Positions 46,104 through 47,704 of a DNA stretch of 47,704 nt are shown in pieces. The translations under genes and the position numbers were made by a program. Every line of letters begins with the position of its first letter. The stretch's first letter is position 1. The notes below the pieces were generated by a model. The model had not been told where the DNA came from. It saw only the letters and a program-made list of their open reading frames with translations, and ran no database searches. Where the stretch lies: positions 126,001 to 173,704 of the forward strand of contig JBBHKE010001895.1 of the NCBI GenBank assembly GCA_037447655.1. The letters are read 5' to 3'. Source of the stretch: Zygnema cylindricum. Its lineage: Eukaryota > Streptophyta > Zygnematophyceae > Zygnematales > Zygnemataceae.

Positions 46104-47704
46104 ATGGCTGGAGGCCTATCGTTCGTGGATTCTCACTGTCATCTTCAGGTTGGTGAAGAATTTAGAGATGGCCATGGAATTGGTCTACATCGATTGATTT
46201 TCTCTGACATTTCCCGCTCATTTTTCACATCTTGATGAGAATGCATGATCCATGAGGTTAATTAGGATGTTTATTTCACTCAGAGTTGTTGTAAAAAAAC
46301 ATAACTAAGTCTTTAAGGTGTTATCGATCTTTTGTTATTTTGTCATATCATACTCTGCTCCCACTTCATTGGCTGACACCTTCCTAATTATATTGTAGAA
46401 TTCGAAGTCTACTTTTCTGTCATATTTATCATAATCATCTTGTAGCCCCGCATTTTCCAATTGCTGGTCTGTACGTATGAAGTCTATAACTTCTGCGTTG
46501 AATGATTTTTTTCTGCCTTCGCCCTCATCCATACAAAACAAATTGTGTGAAGCGTTGCCTCAAGTTCGTCTACAGACAAATTGGTATTTGTCGCTGAAAC
46601 TTGATTGGTTGTATTTAAAAACAGCCTGTTGTTATGGTTTTTGTTGCAGGATCCTCGTTTCTGTGGTCAGCAGGTTGACCTGTTGAAAGACGCCTCTTCT
46701 CGTGGTGTGAAATGGCTTGTTGTCAATGGGACATCCGAGGTACCGATCTCTTCTAGAACTTTTCAGCCGAAATTCCTGTTAGCCCCTCCCTTTTTTTTCT
46801 TTTTCTGTAACTAGAAAATCCAGCAGATTCTTCATTTTCTCCATCTGTCTTCATATTCTCTATTTCCCTAATTTTAGTATTGCAGTATGTTTGCAGGATG
46901 ATTGGGCATCAGTTCATGAGCTAGCACAAGGGAATCACCAAATTGTGCCTTCCTTTGGGCTTCATCCTTGGTACCTTGTCATTTTCCTAGTTGCCATTCA
47001 ACTGTCATTGAAGTTAGTCGTGCTCCGTAACTTTATTCTTTATCAGTTTCCGTAACGGAAAAGGTTCAAGTTCCTGATATTTAATGGCATGGGAAACAGG
47101 TATGTGAGCAAACGCTCTTCTGACTGGTTGTCGCGACTCCGTTCGTTACTTGAGGATGTACAAAACGCTGCAGTTGGGGAGGTGCCTGTTTATCCTTCTG
47201 TTTTAATAGCTCAGTATTAATGCAACTGTCGACCTGTACACTGCCGGTCACTGTTAGAGTTAATCGCTCTAATTCAAGTGAGTGTTTTTGACCCAAAATT
47301 ACAATTTAGTGTTAATAACACTCGTTAGGTGAAGCCACGCGTCAAAGCATATTTTAGTTTAGTTATTTATGATAGTGTTAATGTTGACGATCCAATAACT
47401 CTGATGGGGATGGGCGGTGTAGTTCTTCATGTTAAAATATACCTTGCTATCCGTGCTGGTTTTTTCACATTTCATTTGACTTTTGACTGTTGCCTGGTAA
47501 TTAATGATATTGAGATAGATTCCTATATGCTATACGACTCCACTCTACTTATCTGTGTGGCAACATGGTCTTCACGGTTGAGGAAATACCAAGAAATAGT
47601 TGAGGAAAAAATTCTGGAAACCAAGGGACGGAAGTTTAGTCAGTTGCAATAACTGACTGGCGTGCTTTTGTGGATGAGTCAATCAGGCTGGATTGGATAA
47701 AAGC
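46104..47704 (+). CDS. TatD-family metal-dependent nuclease (3' part beyond the window)
   Basis: Exons 46104-46148, 46650-46739, 46897-46970, 47100-47181 and 47687 to beyond 47704; GT-AG with agreeing phases; 103 aa are present of the roughly 280 usual. TatD proteins are TIM-barrel hydrolases with a two-metal centre and DNase activity. The first exon gives MAGGLSFVDSHCHLQ, with the H-x-H metal ligands at the family's usual N-terminal spot. Next come KWLVVNGTSE, DDWASVHELAQG, IVPSFGLHPWYV, DWLSRLRSLLE and AAVGE followed by AGLDKS, where the family has GEIGLDK with the metal-binding Glu. The ATG at 46104 was chosen because it places H-x-H near residue 11. An upstream in-frame ATG at 45966 would add a hydrophobic leader and cannot be excluded. 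Confidence 0.92.

Overview
This window is nuclear DNA from a plant. The genes are split by short, canonical GT-AG introns. They include two families typical of plants (an SP1-type chloroplast outer-envelope RING ligase and a DUF760 protein), and there is a Ty1/copia retrotransposon. Repeats fill much of the first 32 kb and CpG-containing words such as GTACG and CGATATATCG are abundant in them. I cannot name the species. The compact introns, the rare crystallin-like secreted gene and the CpG-rich repeats would fit a non-flowering land plant, but this is a guess.

Layout. 1-792: start of a second copia-like element plus unrecognised sequence. 793-6352: a decayed copia element on the minus strand with two ~620 bp LTRs, a polypurine tract and a gag-pol broken by stops and frameshifts. 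6353-20213: a gene-free nest of small DNA transposons. Three TIR groups are visible: a TA-flanked family full of TCGATATATCGA palindromes (four copies), a TA-flanked CACCG family, and PIF/Harbinger-like elements flanked by TTA. Two long GA-rich arrays, an inverted-repeat fold-back, a 49 bp hairpin and a GCC-rich minisatellite are also present. 20214-22343 (minus): a CAP/PR-1 protein gene with an eight-cysteine N-terminal extension. 24205-25238 (minus): a two-exon secreted protein with two beta/gamma-crystallin-like Greek-key motifs. 25239-32370: more nested TTA-flanked elements.

33777-38911 (plus): ten exons of an SP1/SPL1-like RING E3 ligase; the first coding exon was not found. 41649-44976 (minus): a complete six-exon DUF760 protein. 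46104-47704 (plus, runs off the window): five exons of a TatD-type metal-dependent nuclease. The SP1 and DUF760 genes converge. The DUF760 and TatD genes diverge across a 1.1 kb intergenic stretch.

The genes do not form a pathway. The left half has two neighbouring minus-strand genes for probably secreted, possibly defence-type proteins (CAP and crystallin-like). The right half is a cluster of housekeeping genes (chloroplast protein-import control, a DUF760 protein, a nuclease). Exon boundaries come from splice consensus, reading-phase agreement and recalled family sequence patterns; no alignment was run.
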